Part shown: positions 17,443 through 27,241 of the stretch, one piece after another
How positions within the stretch are numbered: position 1 is the first letter of the stretch
How the letters are laid out: each line of letters opens with the position of its first letter
Origin: Rhodococcus rhodnii
Lineage (GTDB): Bacteria > Actinomycetota > Actinomycetes > Mycobacteriales > Pseudonocardiaceae
Direction: 5' to 3'
Length of the DNA: 64,000 nt
Assembly: GCA_000720375.1 (NCBI GenBank)
Contig: JOAA01000021.1
Coordinates: 124,001-188,000 of the forward strand
Notes under the pieces: generated by a model
What the model was told of the DNA's origin: nothing
Seen by the model: only the letters and a program-made list of their open reading frames with translations
Database searches by the model: none
Position numbers and translations under genes: made by a program

Positions 17443-18920
17443 CACAGGCCTCCCAGGTAGAACCCGACAGCCTCAACCGTTGGCCCAAGCACCAGGCCCG
17501 GCCAGATCCCGACCACGAACACCAGCACCACCAACGGCATCCAAGCCGCCCACTCCACCCGGGTCACATCGAAAATTCCCTGGTCACAACGCCACGCCGC
17601 GAACGTGCCCTGGGCGACCTTGCGCAGCATCACCAGGAAATAGGCCGCGGTCAGCACCGCCCCGATCCCCGCGACGACCATGAAGACCAGGTACAGACTC
17701 CGGTTCAGCCCGGGCGCCGGGTCGAACGCGGCCAGCATGGCGAGCATCTCGCCCCAGAACCCCGCCAAGCCGGGCAATCCGAAGCTGGCCACCGCCGCGA
17801 TGATCAGCAAGACGCTCAGCCGCGGCGCGAGGGCCAGCGTGCCGCCGCCGATCTTGTCCATGTCCGTGCTGCCGAATCGTTCCGCCATTCCACCGACCAG
17901 GAAGAACAGCAGGCCGGTGATCAGGCCGTGCGCGATGTTGGCGAACAGCGCCGCGTTCATTCCCGCCGGCGTCAGCGTGGAGATGCCGAGCAGCACGAAT
18001 CCCATGTGCCCCACGCTCGAGAACGCGATCAGCCGCTTGAGGTTCCGCTGAGCGAGACACGCGAGTGCCGCGTACACGATCCCGATCACGCCGAACGCCC
18101 CCAGGAACGGAGCCACGGCCAGCGCTCCCTCTGGCAACACCGGCACCGCGATCCGGATCAGGCCGTACGTCCCCATCTTGAGCAGAACTCCGGCCAGCAG
18201 CACAGAACCGACCGTCGGCGCTTCGCTGTGCGCGTCCGGCAACCACGTGTGCAGCGGCCACATCGGCACCTTCACCGCGAGTCCACCGGCCACCAGGACG
18301 AACGCGATCACCTGGACCGCGCGGCTCATCCCCGCACCATCACCGGCCGCCAGCTCCACCATGTTCAAAGTGGACGTATGACCGTAGATCACGAGCAGGC
18401 CGACCAGCAGCACACCGGAACCGAGCAATGTGTACAGGATGAACTGCCGGGCCGCTGGGCCACGCCCGGCGCCACCCCACCCCGCGATGAGCGCGTACAT
18501 CGGAATGAGCACGACTTCGAAGAACACGAAGAACAGCAACAGATCCAGCGCCACGAATGTGCCGAGCATGCCGACTTCGGTCAGCAAGAGCAGAGATACG
18601 AACGAATGCGCACGCTCCGGCTCGCCATCCTTGCGCGCCACATAAACCATGCTCAGGAAACACAACAACGCCGTCAGCACAACCAGTGGCACAGATACGC
18701 CGTCCACTCCGAGGTGGAACCGAAGGCCGAGCGGCGGGATCCATGGCAGATCGGTCACCAGCTGCATGCCCGGCCGCGCGTAGTCGACCCCGAACGCGAT
18801 CGCCACGGAAATGGCGAACGTGATCCCGGTGACCAGCATGCCGACGAGCACAGCCGAACGACGCATTCCCAGTACGGCAAGGCAACCGGCCAGCGGGACA
18901 GCGAGCAACAACACGTTCAC
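17442..18920 (-). CDS. nuoM: NADH-quinone oxidoreductase subunit M
   Basis: A 492-residue membrane-arm subunit. GTG 18920-18918 overlaps the nuoL TGA. Key patterns: FFVFFEVVLIPMYALI (Glu of the proton path), PMWPLHTWLPDAHSEAPT (Lys/His region) and LIAFSSVGHMGFVLLGI. About fourteen hydrophobic helices are expected from the composition. It couples quinone reduction to proton translocation with NuoL and NuoN. Confidence 0.93.
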   Translation of the reverse strand: MNVLLLAVPLAGCLAVLGMRRSAVLVGMLVTGITFAISVAIAFGVDYARPGMQLVTDLPWIPPLGLRFHLGVDGVSVPLVVLTALLCFLSMVYVARKDGEPERAHSFVSLLLLTEVGMLGTFVALDLLLFFVFFEVVLIPMYALIAGWGGAGRGPAARQFILYTLLGSGVLLVGLLVIYGHTSTLNMVELAAGDGAGMSRAVQVIAFVLVAGGLAVKVPMWPLHTWLPDAHSEAPTVGSVLLAGVLLKMGTYGLIRIAVPVLPEGALAVAPFLGAFGVIGIVYAALACLAQRNLKRLIAFSSVGHMGFVLLGISTLTPAGMNAALFANIAHGLITGLLFFLVGGMAERFGSTDMDKIGGGTLALAPRLSVLLIIAAVASFGLPGLAGFWGEMLAMLAAFDPAPGLNRSLYLVFMVVAGIGAVLTAAYFLVMLRKVAQGTFAAWRCDQGIFDVTRVEWAAWMPLVVLVFVVGIWPGLVLGPTVEAVGFYLGGL

Positions 18921-20599
18921 TGCAGAATCACCACCCCGACCGCGATCACCACAACCCCGGCAAGTACAGCCGTCACGTAGAACTGGGGATTCCCGTTCTG
19001 CGTGCGCCGAAGCAGCCCACCCAGCGCACGCGCCCCAAGCCCCGTCCCCCGAACCGTCTGCCCGACAACGGAATCGTCCACGCGTGCAACCTCGTTGGCC
19101 ACGCGCATGACTCCTCGGGCAACCGTACGCTCGTACAACGAATCCGTGCCGAAAGCGGAGCCGAACACCTCGCGCAACCGGCCGAGCGCATCCGCCGGGT
19201 CCTTGGCAGGGTCACGTCGCCAGATCATGAACACCGCAAGCGCACCAACTGCGGCCAGCACCAGCGACAGGGCCGCGCTGACCACCTCGGGCCGCAGCTC
19301 CTCGAACCACAGTCCGACGAACCCAAGCAGCAACGCCACCAAAGCCAACAGCGTCAACGGAATGGTCATGATCTTCGACGCCTCGCGGACATCACGATCC
19401 GCCCCGAAGAACGTCCGCAACCACGCCCGGGTGGTATAGGCCGCTGTCAGCCCGATGGTCAGCAGCAATCCGATGAACACGAACCAGTTCGGCGCGTGCT
19501 CGGCCGCGGCGACCACGGCGTCCTTGCTGAAGAACCCGGCGGTCGGCGGAATCCCGGCCAACGCCGCGAAGCCAACGGTCATGGTCAGGAACGACAAGGG
19601 CATCCGGCGGCGAAGCCCGCCCATCTCCGACATCAGGTTGCTGCCCACGGCAATGATCACCGCGCCGGCACAGAGGAACAGCAGAGCCTTGAAAGCCGCG
19701 TGGGACAACAGATGTGCGATCGCCTGTGTCCGTCCGCCGACCGCGAGCGCCGCGAACATCACGCTGAGCTGGCTGATCGTCGAGTACGCCAGCACCCGCT
19801 TCAGATCATCGGTGGCCAGCGCGGCCAGTGCCGCACCGATCATGGAGATGACCGCGATCACCGCGAGGATGTCCAGTGCTAGCGGCGCGGCTAGAAAAAC
19901 CGGATACAGCAGCGCGACCACGTACGCGCCAGCCGCGACCATCGTCGCCGCGTGAATCAGCGCGCTGACGGGCGCCGGGCCTGCCATCGCGTCGGGAAGC
20001 CAGCTGTGCAACGGGAACTGAGCCGCCTTGCCCACGACGCCGACCAGCAACAGCAGCGACCCGGTCAGCAAGGTGCCTGATGACATGGTCGGCACGGCGG
20101 CGAGCACGTCCGTGATCCGGAACGACCCGGCCGCGACGCCCAGTACGAAGATCCCGAACAGGAAACCGACGTCACCGAACCGGGTCATCAGGAACGACTT
20201 GATCGCGGCGGCCGACGCCGTCGGTTTCTCCCAGTGGTGCCCGATCAGGAAGTACGAGCAGACACCCATGATCTCCCAGCCGACGTACAGCACGAGCAGG
20301 TCAGCGGACAGCACCACGGTCAGCATCGCGAGAGTGAACAGCCCGACCAAGGTCGCGAATGTCGGATATCGCACGTCGTGCTTCATGTAGCCGACCGAAT
20401 AGACCTGGATCGCCAGCGCGACCAAGGTGACCATGACGGCCACGGTCGACGACAGCTCATCGACCCGTAGGCCCAGCGTGATCGGAATGGTCCCGGTCGG
20501 CGTCAGGGTCGCGTGCGTCTCGAAAGGCTCAACCAAAGCCAGGATGATCGCGCCCACGGCGCCGAGCGCGGTGCCGAGGATGGCCAGGGGCGCGGTCAT
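18917..20599 (-). CDS. nuoL: NADH-quinone oxidoreductase subunit L, short N-terminus
   Basis: A 560-residue distal antiporter-like subunit. The core is intact: [49 protein letters not shown] and [14 protein letters not shown]-terminal extension with an amphipathic stretch and a final helix fits the lateral helix and terminal transmembrane helix. Only about 44 residues precede the LRVDELSS segment, against about 80 in E. coli NuoL, so the first transmembrane helix appears to be missing; no upstream in-frame start extends it. The start overlaps the nuoK stop. Confidence 0.92.
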   Translation of the reverse strand: MTAPLAILGTALGAVGAIILALVEPFETHATLTPTGTIPITLGLRVDELSSTVAVMVTLVALAIQVYSVGYMKHDVRYPTFATLVGLFTLAMLTVVLSADLLVLYVGWEIMGVCSYFLIGHHWEKPTASAAAIKSFLMTRFGDVGFLFGIFVLGVAAGSFRITDVLAAVPTMSSGTLLTGSLLLLVGVVGKAAQFPLHSWLPDAMAGPAPVSALIHAATMVAAGAYVVALLYPVFLAAPLALDILAVIAVISMIGAALAALATDDLKRVLAYSTISQLSVMFAALAVGGRTQAIAHLLSHAAFKALLFLCAGAVIIAVGSNLMSEMGGLRRRMPLSFLTMTVGFAALAGIPPTAGFFSKDAVVAAAEHAPNWFVFIGLLLTIGLTAAYTTRAWLRTFFGADRDVREASKIMTIPLTLLALVALLLGFVGLWFEELRPEVVSAALSLVLAAVGALAVFMIWRRDPAKDPADALGRLREVFGSAFGTDSLYERTVARGVMRVANEVARVDDSVVGQTVRGTGLGARALGGLLRRTQNGNPQFYVTAVLAGVVVIAVGVVILQ

Positions 20600-20910
20600 T
20601 GCTTGTCCTCGGCCAGCTCGGTCAACGAGTCGACCGAGATCGTCGCGCGGTTGCGGAAGACCTGCAGCACGATCGCCAGGCCGAGGCCGACCTCCGCGGC
20701 CGCGATGACGATCACGAACAGCGTCAGGATCTGCCCGGAGCCCAGCTTGTCGGCCAGCCAGACGTCGAACGCGACCAGGTTGATGTTGACGGCGTTGAGC
20801 ATCAACTCGACCGACATCAAGATCAGGATGGCGTTACGCCGCGCCAGCACGCCGTAGACGCCGATCGAGAACAGCAGCGCCGACAACACAGCCGGGTACA
20901 GGACGTGCAT
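20596..20910 (-). CDS. nuoK: NADH-quinone oxidoreductase subunit K
   Basis: A 104-residue, three-helix membrane subunit (MRP MrpC-like). The two buried glutamates are in [15 protein letters not shown] and [15 protein letters not shown], the classic NuoK residues needed for proton transfer. ATG 20910-20908 shares one base with the nuoJ stop. Confidence 0.94.
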   Translation of the reverse strand: MHVLYPAVLSALLFSIGVYGVLARRNAILILMSVELMLNAVNINLVAFDVWLADKLGSGQILTLFVIVIAAAEVGLGLAIVLQVFRNRATISVDSLTELAEDKQ

Positions 20911-21434
20911 CAGGCGTCACCGTCCTTCGGCGGCCCGATGTCCGTTCGTGACAACACAATCGCACCGACCAGCGCGGCAAGCAGCAGCACGGACAGCACT
21001 TCGAACGGCAGCACCCAGTACCGGAAGATCCCCGCCCCGATGCTGCTCGCCGATCCCGACGTCTGCTCCCCCACGTCGAAGTAGGCGTCCCCGAAACCGT
21101 TGACCAGAACGGTGACCAGAACCCCGGCGGTGGCGACCGCGACCACGATCGCCGCGGGCTTGTTCCGACTGTCCAAGTCGGACGAAGGACCGATCGGCGC
21201 ACGAGTCAGCATGATCCCGAAGAGCAGCAACACCACCACCGCGCCGACGTAGATCAACACCTGCACCCACGCGACCAGTTCCGCTGTGAGTACGAGAAAG
21301 CACGCGGCGATCGCGCCGAAACTCACCACGAGGTACAACGCCGCCCGGACGATCTGTTTCGTCGTCACCACCAGTACCGCGGACGCCAAAGCGACGATGC
21401 CCAGCAGCGTGAACACGATCTCCGCCGCGGTCAT
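20910..21434 (-). CDS. nuoJ: NADH-quinone oxidoreductase subunit J
   Basis: A 174-residue membrane subunit. It starts [23 protein letters not shown] at ATG 21434-21432, inside the nuoI stop. The third helix ([22 protein letters not shown]) is the conserved NuoJ helix with the pi-bulge tyrosine. A longer open frame upstream is the nuoI gene in another frame. Confidence 0.92.
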   Translation of the reverse strand: MTAAEIVFTLLGIVALASAVLVVTTKQIVRAALYLVVSFGAIAACFLVLTAELVAWVQVLIYVGAVVVLLLFGIMLTRAPIGPSSDLDSRNKPAAIVVAVATAGVLVTVLVNGFGDAYFDVGEQTSGSASSIGAGIFRYWVLPFEVLSVLLLAALVGAIVLSRTDIGPPKDGDA

Positions 21435-21889
21435 TTCTGCTCCCCCGGCTCGATTTCCGGCGGTGGCGGCACCGTTTCCATCCACTTGCCCAGCAGATCC
21501 ATCTCGTGCGTCAACGCCCCGATCTGGTGCTCGGCGTATTCGAACTCCGGCGACCAGAACAACGCGTCGAACGGGCACGCCTCAATGCAGATCCCGCAGT
21601 ACATGCAGAGCGAGAAGTCGATCGCGAACCGGTCGAGCACGTTGCGGCTGCGTTCCCGGCCGCCTTCGACCTGCGCGGGCAACGTCTCCTTGTGCGATTC
21701 GATGTAGATGCACCAGTCCGGGCACTCGCGCGCGCAGAGCATGCAGGACGTGCAGTTCTCCGCCATCAGCCCGATCACGCCCCGGCTGCGTGGCGGCAAC
21801 TCGGGTTTGACCTCGGGGTACTGCCGTGTGACCGACCGGCGCGTCATGGTCCGCAGCGTGACCACGAGTCCTTTGAGGAGCCCTTTCAC
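21431..21889 (-). CDS. nuoI: NADH-quinone oxidoreductase subunit I (ferredoxin-like)
   Basis: A 152-residue peripheral-arm subunit from GTG 21889-21887, overlapping the nuoH stop as GTGA. Two complete 4Fe-4S motifs, [12 protein letters not shown] and [12 protein letters not shown], hold clusters N6a and N6b that pass electrons to NuoB. In this cluster without nuoEFG it is likely the point where an external donor or another protein feeds electrons in, which is inference from the Fpo and cyanobacterial complexes. Confidence 0.94.
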   Translation of the reverse strand: MKGLLKGLVVTLRTMTRRSVTRQYPEVKPELPPRSRGVIGLMAENCTSCMLCARECPDWCIYIESHKETLPAQVEGGRERSRNVLDRFAIDFSLCMYCGICIEACPFDALFWSPEFEYAEHQIGALTHEMDLLGKWMETVPPPPEIEPGEQK

Positions 21890-22845
21890 ATTGCCACCAC
21901 CTTCACCACACCGGTCAGGGCGAGCTGGGCGAGGCTCAGCGGCACGAGCACCTGCCACGCCAGCTTCTGCAACTGGTCGGCCCGCAGCCTCGGGTTGCTG
22001 ACGCGCAGCCAGATCACCACGAAGGCCAGGACGAACAGCTTGATCAGGAACCAGACCGGCCCCAGTTCCTCGTTTCCGAACGGGCCACGCCATCCGCCGA
22101 GGAACAACACCGTGGTCAGCGCGCAGAGCACGACGATCCCGGCGTACTCGGCGAGCAGGAACAGCGCGAACCGCAAGCCGGTGTATTCGGTGTACGGGCC
22201 GAGCACTATCTCCGAGTCGGCGACCGGCATGTCGAACGGTGGCCGGTGTAGTTCGGCCAGCCCGGCGACGAAGAAGATCAGCAAAGCCGGTGCCTGCCAG
22301 GCGAGCCACCACGGTGACCACGCCTCGACGATGCCGGACAACGAAAGCGTGCCTGCGGCCATCGCGACCGACGATGCCGCAAGGACCAGCGGCAGCTCGT
22401 ACGCCATCAGCTGCGCCGCGCTGCGCAATCCGCCGAGCAGGGCGTACTTGTTTCCGCTTGACCATCCGGCCATCACCGATCCGAGCACGCTCACGCTCAT
22501 CACGGCGAGCACGAAGAACAGCCCGATGTCGAGGTTGAGCGCGACCAGACCGGGCCCGACCGGCACGACGACCAGGACAATCAGGTACGGCAGCAAAGCC
22601 ACCGCGGGAGCGAGCGAGAACACCGTTCTGTCGGCCTGTGTCGGCACGACGTGTTCTTTCTGGACGAACTTCACGCCGTCGGCGATCAGCTGCGCCCACC
22701 CGTGGAATCCGCCCGCGTGCATCGGCCCGAGCCTGGCTTGCATGTGCGCCATGGCTTTGTGTTCCAGCTGGCCGACCAGCAGCGGCAACAGCAGGAAGGC
22801 CGCGACCACGAACGCCAGCCGGACCACGATCTCCAGAAACGTCAT
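21886..22845 (-). CDS. nuoH: NADH-quinone oxidoreductase subunit H
   Basis: A 319-residue membrane subunit at the joint with the peripheral arm. Recognised by [27 protein letters not shown], the quinone-chamber loop with [27 protein letters not shown] (given in part: [15 protein letters not shown]) and [17 protein letters not shown]. Acidic residues of the E-channel are present in these segments. It overlaps nuoC by four bases. Confidence 0.93.
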   Translation of the reverse strand: MTFLEIVVRLAFVVAAFLLLPLLVGQLEHKAMAHMQARLGPMHAGGFHGWAQLIADGVKFVQKEHVVPTQADRTVFSLAPAVALLPYLIVLVVVPVGPGLVALNLDIGLFFVLAVMSVSVLGSVMAGWSSGNKYALLGGLRSAAQLMAYELPLVLAASSVAMAAGTLSLSGIVEAWSPWWLAWQAPALLIFFVAGLAELHRPPFDMPVADSEIVLGPYTEYTGLRFALFLLAEYAGIVVLCALTTVLFLGGWRGPFGNEELGPVWFLIKLFVLAFVVIWLRVSNPRLRADQLQKLAWQVLVPLSLAQLALTGVVKVVAM

Positions 22846-23321
22846 GGCTGCACCCAGTTCTCGGGCACGCCGGGCGGCAGATTGCGGCGCCGTTTGGGCT
22901 TTTTCAGCTCGGTGAGCGACTGGCCAGGGTCGACCTCACCCGGCCACTGCTTGGCGACCCGGCTGGCCAGCACAAAGTCCTTGCGCAGTGGGTTGCCTTC
23001 GAAGCCGTCCGGCAGCAGCAGCGGAATCAGGTTCGGGTGCCCTTCGAAGTGCACGCCGAACATCTCGCAGGTTTCCCGCTCATGCCAGTTCGCTCCCTTG
23101 TAGACGGTCGTCGCCGTCGGCAGCCGCGGCGCGTCCGGCGGCAGCAGGGTCCGGATCAGCAAATGCTGTCTGGTGGTCGTGGAGTAGACGTGCGCGACGA
23201 TCCGGATGCCGTCGTCGAGTTCGTCAACGGCCGTGAGGAAGTCGAAGAAGTCACATTGCTGGGAGTCCCGCGCTTCGGTGAGCGCGGCGATCCATTCGTC
23301 CGGGGCGACGTCCTGACTCAT
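22842..23321 (-). CDS. nuoC: NADH-quinone oxidoreductase subunit C
   Basis: A 159-residue 30-kDa subunit homologue. The diagnostic stretch is [20 protein letters not shown] followed by [14 protein letters not shown]. It is a separate gene and not fused to nuoD as in E. coli, and nuoD is absent downstream, where nuoH follows directly. It overlaps nuoB by four bases. Confidence 0.93.
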   Translation of the reverse strand: MSQDVAPDEWIAALTEARDSQQCDFFDFLTAVDELDDGIRIVAHVYSTTTRQHLLIRTLLPPDAPRLPTATTVYKGANWHERETCEMFGVHFEGHPNLIPLLLPDGFEGNPLRKDFVLASRVAKQWPGEVDPGQSLTELKKPKRRRNLPPGVPENWVQP

Positions 23322-23836
23322 CCGTCCACCCGCTCAAAGGTGGGGTATTGGGGCGACCCGCGCTCGGCCCACTGTTCGTCGCCGATCTTCGCCTGCAGTT
23401 TCATGATCCCGTGCAGCAGGGCTTCCGGGCGGGGCGGGCAGCCGGGCACGTAGACATCGACCGGGATGAGCTGGTCGACCCCTTTGGTGACGCAGTACGA
23501 GTCCCAATACGGTCCGCCGCAGTTCGAGCAGGCGCCGAACGAGATCACGTACTTCGGCTCGGGCATCTGCTCGTAGAGCCGCTGCACCGCCGGGGCCATC
23601 TTGTCGGTGACCGTGCCGGAGACGACCATCAGATCGGCCTGGCGCGGGCTGGGCGCGAACGGGATCACGCCGAGCCGGATGAAGTCGTGCCTGCTCATCG
23701 AGGTCGCGATGAACTCGATCGCGCAGCAGGCCAGTCCGAAGTTGAACACCCAGAGGGAGTAGCGGCGGCCCCAGTTGAGGATGAACCGCATCGGCTTCGG
23801 GACTTGATTGATCATTCCGAGGTCGGTCAAGCCCAC
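23318..23836 (-). CDS. nuoB: NADH-quinone oxidoreductase subunit B (PSST homologue)
   Basis: A 172-residue subunit carrying cluster N2. The ligands are visible: the tandem CC in GLACCAIEF, Cys in [10 protein letters not shown] and Cys in [10 protein letters not shown]. It interacts with NuoD at the quinone site. The start lies 10 bp inside the nuoA 3' end. Confidence 0.94.
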   Translation of the reverse strand: MGLTDLGMINQVPKPMRFILNWGRRYSLWVFNFGLACCAIEFIATSMSRHDFIRLGVIPFAPSPRQADLMVVSGTVTDKMAPAVQRLYEQMPEPKYVISFGACSNCGGPYWDSYCVTKGVDQLIPVDVYVPGCPPRPEALLHGIMKLQAKIGDEQWAERGSPQYPTFERVDG

Positions 23837-24198
23837 GCGAGGACCCCCTTACGCCAGGCGTACAGGATTCCGACGGCCAGGAAGCCGAGGAAGACGAACA
23901 TCTCGACGAGCGTGGCGAGGCCGAAGCCGGGAGCCGCGAAAACGGTGGCCCACGGGAACAGGAAGACCGCGTCCACGGCGAACACCACATAGAGGAACGT
24001 AAAGACGTAGTAGCGCACGTACGACTGCGCCCAGCCGCCCCCGACCGGGTCGACGCCGCATTCGTACGTCAGCAGTTTCTGGGGCGTGGGCCGGGCAGGA
24101 CGCAGGACGCGGTTCGCGGTCAGCGCCACGGTCACGAACACAGCGCCGACTACCAGGAGCAACGCGACCAGTCCGTATGCTCCGAAATAGCCGTGCAC
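23827..24198 (-). CDS. nuoA: NADH-quinone oxidoreductase subunit A
   Basis: A 123-residue, three-helix membrane subunit from GTG 24198-24196, the first gene of the operon. The loop with [14 protein letters not shown] contains the conserved Cys of the ND3-type loop, and the later helix has [12 protein letters not shown]. Promoter elements must lie in the gap before the divergent transporter gene. Confidence 0.93.
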   Translation of the reverse strand: MHGYFGAYGLVALLLVVGAVFVTVALTANRVLRPARPTPQKLLTYECGVDPVGGGWAQSYVRYYVFTFLYVVFAVDAVFLFPWATVFAAPGFGLATLVEMFVFLGFLAVGILYAWRKGVLAWA

Positions 24199-24292
24199 GT
24201 GGTCACCTCCGCGAGGGCCTGTCGCACTGTGTGTTAGATCACATCATGGTGGGTTGATCGCCCTTTCGTCCACCGGAAGCCCGCAGGCCGGG

Positions 24293-24309
24293 TATGCCGG
24301 ATCGGCATA
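24293..24309. promoter_or_regulatory. Palindrome in nuoA/DMT divergent region
   Basis: TATGCCG (24293-24299) and CGGCATA (24303-24309) are perfect 7-bp arms with a 3-bp centre, 95 bp before nuoA. A candidate operator for the nuo operon or the divergent transporter. The rest of the 261-bp gap shows only a small CACCC/GGGTG hairpin near 24370. Confidence 0.4.
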
Positions 24310-24459
24310 GGCCTCTTTACTGGTGATACGCCTGAAGGACACCCACCTCACATGTCCCTTAGGGGTCACCCATTAGGGTGCGCAAGTGCATTTCGATTCG
24401 ATCTCGAACCGATCTCTAGTTGTGGCCTCACTGGCCGTCACGCCTTCGGAGACCGACAG

Positions 24460-25335
24460 GTGACGTTCTGGCTCGTGGCGGCCGTAGCCGGAGCCCCGCT
24501 CGTCGCACTCGGAGCTGCTTTGCAGCAGAACGCGGCGGTGCACTGCAAGAGCCTCGGTTTCCTGCGGTTGCTGGGCCAGTTGGTCCGCAGGCCGAAGTGG
24601 GTGCTCGGCTCGGCGACCACGCTGTGCGGCGCGATCATGCACATCATCGCGCTGTCGAACGGTCCGCTGACCGTCGTGCAGCCGCTCGGGATGAGCGGCC
24701 TGCCGATCGCGGTGCTGATCGCGGCGGCCATCGACCGCAGGCGGGTGCGCGCCAAGGAGATGTTCGGCACCTTCGCGGTGAGCGCCGGGCTGGTCAGCCT
24801 GCTTCTGCTGCTCCCGCACGAGTCCGCGCGGCCGACTCTCGACGGCGGCTCGGCGGCGGTGCTCTGCAGCACGACCCTGGCCCTCATCCTTGGCGCCGCG
24901 TTCATGGCTCGCCGTAGCACCGGCGCTGTCAACGCCCTGTTCCTCGCCATCGGCTCGGGCGTGGCGTACGGCGTCTTCGCGGCCCTCACGCGCGTCGGCG
25001 GCAGCTCCGCCCTCAACGACATGTCCCCGTCGGTCTTCTGGGTCATCGGGCTTGCCGTCGTGTTCTGTGTGCTCGGCCTGCTGTTCCAGCAGAACGCGTA
25101 CCGCACCGGCCGGTTCGCCCTGAGTTACGCCACCCTGCTGGTCGCGGACCCGATCACCGGATCGCTGATCGGCGTGATCGTGCTGAACGAGCAGCTGCCG
25201 ACCTCGTTGCTGGCGAACGCCGGCGTGCTCGCCGCGTGCGTGGTCACCATCGCCGGCGTCGTCGTGCTGACCCGCCTGCACCCGCACCAGCACGCCCCCG
25301 CGGCCCCTCCCACCAGGGAACTCGTCGCTGCCTAG
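24460..25335 (+). CDS. DMT-family (EamA/NIPA-like) membrane transporter
   Basis: A 291-residue protein from GTG 24460, preceded by GGAG at 24447-24450. The ATG at 24352 would add 36 non-hydrophobic residues and is less likely. About nine to ten hydrophobic helices in two repeated halves, with GAALQQNAA near the start and GLLFQQNAYRTGRFALSYATLL in the second half, which are typical of actinobacterial DMT proteins. The tail is His/Pro-rich. Substrate unknown. Confidence 0.8.
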   Translation: MTFWLVAAVAGAPLVALGAALQQNAAVHCKSLGFLRLLGQLVRRPKWVLGSATTLCGAIMHIIALSNGPLTVVQPLGMSGLPIAVLIAAAIDRRRVRAKEMFGTFAVSAGLVSLLLLLPHESARPTLDGGSAAVLCSTTLALILGAAFMARRSTGAVNALFLAIGSGVAYGVFAALTRVGGSSALNDMSPSVFWVIGLAVVFCVLGLLFQQNAYRTGRFALSYATLLVADPITGSLIGVIVLNEQLPTSLLANAGVLAACVVTIAGVVVLTRLHPHQHAPAAPPTRELVAA

Positions 25336-25416
25336 AAAATCTTGGAACTTCTTGTCGATGTGGCGTGTGGTCGATCGACGCATCAGTGTCAGACAGACAA
25401 CGACAGGGAGTACGAG

Positions 25417-25770
25417 ATGCGCTACATGATGATCGTCAAGTCGAGCCCCGAGTCCGAGGCAGGCGCCATGCCCAGCCAGGAGGAGCTGGAGGCGATGGGC
25501 AAGTACAACGACGAGCTCGTCAAGGCGGGCGTCATGCTCGACGGGAACGGCCTGCAGGACAGCTCCAAGGGCTTCCGCGTGCAGTACGGCCCGGGCGGCA
25601 AGACCAGCGTCGTCGACGGCCCGTTCGCCGAGGCCAAGGAACTCGTCGCCGGCTACTGGATCATCCAGGTGTCATCCCGCGAGGAAGCCATCGAGTGGGC
25701 CCGCCGGATCCCGTTCCAGGAAGGTGAGGTCGAGGTCCGCAAGGTCTTCGAGGAAGAGGACTTCGCCTGA
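25417..25770 (+). CDS. YCII-related (DGPF domain) protein
   Basis: A 117-residue protein starting MRYMMIVKSSPESEAGAMPS, with the DGPFAEAKELVAGYWIIQV signature of this family and a conserved His-less C-terminus ending in acidic residues. YCII proteins have a ferredoxin-like fold; in actinobacteria they often accompany ECF sigma factors, but none is next door here. The gene stands alone after the transporter and is followed by a strong terminator. Confidence 0.88.
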   Translation: MRYMMIVKSSPESEAGAMPSQEELEAMGKYNDELVKAGVMLDGNGLQDSSKGFRVQYGPGGKTSVVDGPFAEAKELVAGYWIIQVSSREEAIEWARRIPFQEGEVEVRKVFEEEDFA

Positions 25771-25787
25771 TCCCCCGCTGAAGCCAA

Positions 25788-25816
25788 GCCCGCCGGCCCC
25801 GATCCGGCGGGCTTTT
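25788..25816 (+). terminator. Intrinsic terminator of YCII gene
   Basis: GCCCGCCGG (25788-25796) pairs with CCGGCGGGC (25804-25812) over a 7-nt loop and is followed by TTTT, 17 bp after the stop. Confidence 0.85.
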
Positions 25817-25826
25817 CCCTTCAGGC

Positions 25827-25973
25827 GTGTCCACCACACCAGCACACCGTGTCCACCATTCCGGCACACCGTGTCCACCACTCCGGCACTGTGAAATCTC
25901 CCGGCAGCGCAGGAGATGCGAACTCATGGTGCTGGAATGTGCATTTCATGGTGTCGCAATGGTGGACACAGCG
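25827..25973. repeat. 22-bp-period intergenic repeat element, copy A
   Basis: GTGTCCACCA occurs at 25827, 25849 and 25871 (exact 22-bp period, units ending in TCCGGCAC-like sequence) and once inverted at 25960-25969. The outer arms (about 25871-25896 and 25944-25969) pair imperfectly over about 26 bp. The part 25939-25973 matches 29 of 35 bases of copy B at 34995-35029. It lies between convergent genes and has no reading frame. Confidence 0.7.
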
Positions 25974-26037
25974 GGCGGGACCAGCCGGAACACCGAGCTC
26001 TCCTCGTTCAGCGGCGAGGAGTTGAGGCTGGCTTTCT

Positions 26038-26775
26038 TCATTTCCCGCCGACTGCCTCGGTGATCGTGATCGGGAGTTTCGGCGAGCCGTCCTTGTCGTA
26101 GCCGAGGTCCGGGTTCGGGATGACGCCTGCCGCCGCGACCTTCTCGATGACGGCCTTTCCCGCGGCGTCGAACGTGCCGACCACGGGATACTCCCGCGGC
26201 AACGTCGCATCCGCGTAGACCATGAAGAACTGGCTGCCGTTGGTGTCCGGGCCCCGGTTGGCCATGGCCACGGTTCCAGCCGGGTACACCCATATACCTC
26301 GTTCGCCGGCTGGAGCCAGGCCAGCGGGGTACTCGCTGTCGAACATGTATCCGGGCCCACCCCGGCCAGTGCCACTCGGGTCTCCGCACTGCAGCACCGA
26401 GAGCGCGGGGCTGAGAGTCAGCCGGTGGCAGGGCGTGCCGTCGTAGAACTTCTTCTTGGCGAGGAAAAGCATGCTCTGCACGGCGCACGGCGCCTTCTTG
26501 CGGTCCAACGTGATGCCGATGTCGCCTTGGGTGGTCTTCAAGGTCAACGGCACAGTGCCTGTGGTCCGCGTCCGTGTGCCGTTCGGTTTGCCGACGTCCC
26601 TGGCTGTCGATGCGACTGGGTCCGGCCGATACGTGCAGTGCGCGCCCGGTATCTCGGATGCGGGATCCCCGACGGCGATCCCAGCGACCGGAGACGGGAA
26701 TCTCACCCAGATGGCCACGGCGGCGACCACGAGCAACACCACCGCACCAATGATCAACGGCGTTCTGGCAGCCAT
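26038..26775 (-). CDS. Membrane-anchored cyclophilin-type peptidyl-prolyl isomerase
   Basis: A 245-residue protein. An N-terminal transmembrane helix (about 6-25) is followed by a linker with two cysteines and a cyclophilin domain (about 75-240): VPLTLKTTQGDIGITLD, FYDGTPCHRLTL, NTNGSQFF-like PDTNGSQFFMVY and VVGTFDAAGKAV. Most PPIase core residues are there. Extracytoplasmic folding catalyst; the catalytic Arg of the FHR motif is present as HRL. Convergent to the YCII gene across the repeat element. Confidence 0.88.
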   Translation of the reverse strand: MAARTPLIIGAVVLLVVAAVAIWVRFPSPVAGIAVGDPASEIPGAHCTYRPDPVASTARDVGKPNGTRTRTTGTVPLTLKTTQGDIGITLDRKKAPCAVQSMLFLAKKKFYDGTPCHRLTLSPALSVLQCGDPSGTGRGGPGYMFDSEYPAGLAPAGERGIWVYPAGTVAMANRGPDTNGSQFFMVYADATLPREYPVVGTFDAAGKAVIEKVAAAGVIPNPDLGYDKDGSPKLPITITEAVGGK

Positions 26776-26835
26776 ACTCTCCCCCTAGGTTCGAACCCAG
26801 AAAGAGCGTACGAGGCCGCGCGAACCGTATTTCCT

Positions 26836-27162
26836 TTAGCCCGATCGGCCGGGAGCCAGGCGGAACATCGGGGTTTCCGCGTCGACCGGTGCCGAGTTGA
26901 GGCGTGCGGTGTGGATCTCGGGTACGACCGTGTTCCACTCATCGGTGTCCGGCAGTACCCGGGTCACGGTCGCGTCCCACGTGAGGGCGCCGGTCTCCTT
27001 GTCCTTCACGATCACCGAGACGGAATCCACGTCGGACAAATCCACAAGGACGTATGCCGCATCGTTGTGCCAGTGATGCCATGTCGGGACGACTCCGGTG
27101 TCGCCCGGCCGGGTGATCCAGATGAGCCCGGACTTCTTTGTCGCGTCGGCTATCAGGCGCAT
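26836..27162 (-). CDS. Conserved hypothetical protein
   Basis: A 108-residue protein, MRLIADATKKSGLIWI, with HHWHND and VDLSDVDSVSVIVKDKETG. The pattern is like small actinobacterial proteins near the FMN-binding split barrel (pyridoxamine oxidase-like) group, but no diagnostic flavin motif is seen. It lies divergent to the methyltransferase-like gene at 27242. Gene reality is likely from codon use and clean boundaries; function unknown. Confidence 0.6.
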   Translation of the reverse strand: MRLIADATKKSGLIWITRPGDTGVVPTWHHWHNDAAYVLVDLSDVDSVSVIVKDKETGALTWDATVTRVLPDTDEWNTVVPEIHTARLNSAPVDAETPMFRLAPGRSG

Positions 27163-27241
27163 GGGGGAAATCGTAGGCTATCCGGGTGAAACCGGCGATC
27201 TACTCGGTCGTAGAATCGTTCGGGCGTCGCACAATTACCTC

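Noticed and set aside
17268..18980. 570-codon plus-strand ORF opposite nuoM
   Set aside because: Shadow of nuoM and the nuoN start; composition is Arg, His and Gln rich with no domains.
25827..25893. Short regular repeats as a CRISPR array
   Set aside because: Three units with a 22-bp period contain no spacer-length unique sequence, there are no cas genes, and copy B shows the same units dispersed.
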